From NCBI RefSeq assembly GCF_024171815.1, contig NZ_JAMTCJ010000002.1, positions 806,001-870,000 of the forward strand: 64,000 nt of DNA, read 5' to 3'. This DNA is from Williamsia maris (GTDB taxonomy: Bacteria > Actinomycetota > Actinomycetes > Mycobacteriales > Mycobacteriaceae). Both the position numbers and the translations under genes were made by a program. The notes beneath the pieces are model-generated. The model saw only the letters and a list, made by a program, of their open reading frames with translations. It was not told where the DNA came from and did no database searches. Positions 62,939 to 64,000 of this stretch are shown here, in pieces. Each line of letters begins with the position of its first letter. Position 1 is the first letter of the stretch.

Positions 62939-64000
62939 ATGGGTCTCAGCCGTCTCGGCCAGCGTGTTCAGATCGGCTGCCTCGTCGGCGCCGTGGCAGT
63001 GTCCGGACTGGTCGCCGCGGCGCCCGCGAACGCCGCGCCGAACGGGCCCACGGCCCGTTACGTCGACACGATGACCGTGCCCGACAACTTCGTCCCGACC
63101 CCGTTCCGCTTCGGCGGACTGTCCGGCATCGACAACATCGGTGGCGGCAACTACGTCGCCGTCAGCGACGACCCGGGCAAATTCGGTCCGGCCCGGTACT
63201 TCCAGTTCCGACTGCCGATCACCGGCAACGGGCAGTTCGCGACCCGGACCCCGGTGCTGACCAACGCCGGCACCATCCTCGGCCCGGGCAACATCCCCCT
63301 GCTGCCCGGTCAGATGGATCTCGAGGGCATCCGCAAACTCGGCGGCAACTTCGTCGTCAGCAGTGAGGGCGCCCGGCCGTTCGTCCGCGTCGTCACCCCG
63401 CCCGGACTGTATGTCCGCGACATCCCGATCCCGGCCGCCTACCGGCCCGGTCCCGGACGTGGCCTGAAGACCAACGACGGCTTCGAGGGGCTGACGGTGA
63501 CCCGCAGCGGTCAGGTCGCGTTGATGACCGAGTCCGCCCTGGTCCAGGACGGTGGCGACCCCACCAAGGCGGCCGGAACCCGGTCGCGCCTGCTGATCAC
63601 CGGCGCCCGCGGCAACAGCGAGTACGTCTACCGCACCGACCCGATCGCCCGGAACGCGAGCAGCCGCGCCACCAACGGTGTCTCGGAGATCCTGTCGATC
63701 AGCAGCACCGACTACCTGGTGCTCGAGCGCGGATTCGACCCGGTCGCCAACCGCAACAGCATCAAGGTCTACGCCGCCACCACGCGCGGCGCCACCTCGG
63801 TCACCGGCGTGAACAAGCTGTCCGGCCGTGAGGTGCCGATGTCCAAGCGGCTGGTGTTCGACTTCGCCAAGCTGCCGATGCTGCGTCCCGACAACGTCGA
63901 GGGCATGGCGTGGGGTCCGACGATCTCGGGCGGCCGTCGCACGCTGATCCTCATCAGCGACGACAACTTCAACAACCCGGCGCAGCACACCAAGCTGCAC
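62939..64000 (+). CDS. Secreted esterase-like/phytase-like beta-propeller protein (3' end outside window)
   Basis: The first 354 codons of an exported protein; the frame continues past the window. A signal peptide is at residues 1-34 (GAVAVSGLVAAAPANAAP, cleavage near ANA-AP). The mature part carries the esterase-like-activity-of-phytase pattern: FRFGGLSGIDNIGGGNYVAV, LPGQMDLEGIRKLGGNFVVS, RGLKTNDGFEGLTVTRSGQV, MLRPDNVEGMAWGPTISGGR and LILISDDNFNNPAQHTKLH. These proteins are predicted six-bladed propellers; many are annotated as phosphatase/phytase-like but the substrate is unknown. The start at ATG 62939 agrees with the proposed -10 box. Transcribed in the same direction as pckG. Confidence 0.85.
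   Translation, partial: MGLSRLGQRVQIGCLVGAVAVSGLVAAAPANAAPNGPTARYVDTMTVPDNFVPTPFRFGGLSGIDNIGGGNYVAVSDDPGKFGPARYFQFRLPITGNGQFATRTPVLTNAGTILGPGNIPLLPGQMDLEGIRKLGGNFVVSSEGARPFVRVVTPPGLYVRDIPIPAAYRPGPGRGLKTNDGFEGLTVTRSGQVALMTESALVQDGGDPTKAAGTRSRLLITGARGNSEYVYRTDPIARNASSRATNGVSEILSISSTDYLVLERGFDPVANRNSIKVYAATTRGATSVTGVNKLSGREVPMSKRLVFDFAKLPMLRPDNVEGMAWGPTISGGRRTLILISDDNFNNPAQHTKLH

Noticed and set aside
61043-64000. 985-codon open frame on the minus strand across pckG and the phytase-like gene
   Set aside because: It is antisense to two clearly recognisable proteins, has low-complexity repetitive composition and matches no family; long antisense frames are expected with extreme GC at third positions.

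Overview
The window is GC-rich, densely coded DNA from an actinobacterium, most likely a mycolic-acid-producing member of the Mycobacteriales such as Gordonia or a close relative. The best evidence is the right-hand third. It carries an M13 peptidase, a YbhN-like flippase, an AI-2E family protein, an MmpL3-type mycolate exporter, an NYN protein, TrmB, two degenerate GTPase-like proteins and GTP-dependent PEP carboxykinase, in nearly the order of Mycobacterium tuberculosis Rv0198c-Rv0211. A SigG-like sigma factor at the left edge recalls Rv0182c. Genus assignment is inference; no rRNA is present.

Layout. 1-1391: SigG-like sigma factor (cut by the window edge) and a TPR protein. 1401-1821: first island of an alternating-orientation palindromic repeat. 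1866-8472: organosulfur cluster (ssuD, sfnG, sfnB on the minus strand), with a divergent leaderless short ORF ending Cys-Cys, a ROK regulator resembling SsuR, and an MFS transporter. 8576-16901: TMEM175-like channel, DrrAB-type ABC exporter, acyltransferase, LysR/epimerase pair, SDR-TetR operon with a palindromic operator, and a metallo-hydrolase/HxlR pair. 16962-20474: two-domain acyl reductase, methyltransferase and SurE. 20612-23757: molybdate operon (Mop-type HTH protein, modA, modB, modC). 23778-29615: adenylate cyclase plus double-TetR regulator, divergent from fadAB. 29681-30226: second repeat island. 30309-35749: Baeyer-Villiger-type monooxygenase with an alpha/beta hydrolase, a GNAT-like protein, a GAF-ANTAR regulator and an L,D-transpeptidase.

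35786-41522 (minus strand): M13 peptidase, then a pirin, a CsoR-family repressor without the copper-binding His, a DUF302 protein and an MMPL transporter. Three ATACC/GGTAT-type palindromes lie in front of the MMPL and csoR genes, which suggests one autoregulated unit. 41779-44666: penicillin-binding-like lipoprotein that has lost its catalytic residues, and a membrane-anchored esterase. 44634-47925: ABC-F ATPase, DUF3054 protein and flippase-like protein. 48020-53449: AI-2E protein co-transcribed with a two-component system, a nested hairpin element, and a DUF2339 protein. 53453-64000: MmpL3, NYN protein, TrmB, the GTPase-like pair, a Ca-binding-like small protein, pckG and a phytase-like secreted esterase cut by the window edge.

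The observations most worth following up are the repeat family in two islands 28 kb apart, the Cys-Cys leader ORF with a textbook leaderless promoter in front of the sulfonate regulator, and the CsoR-like palindrome regulon. No tRNA, rRNA, CRISPR array, prophage or transposase gene was seen.
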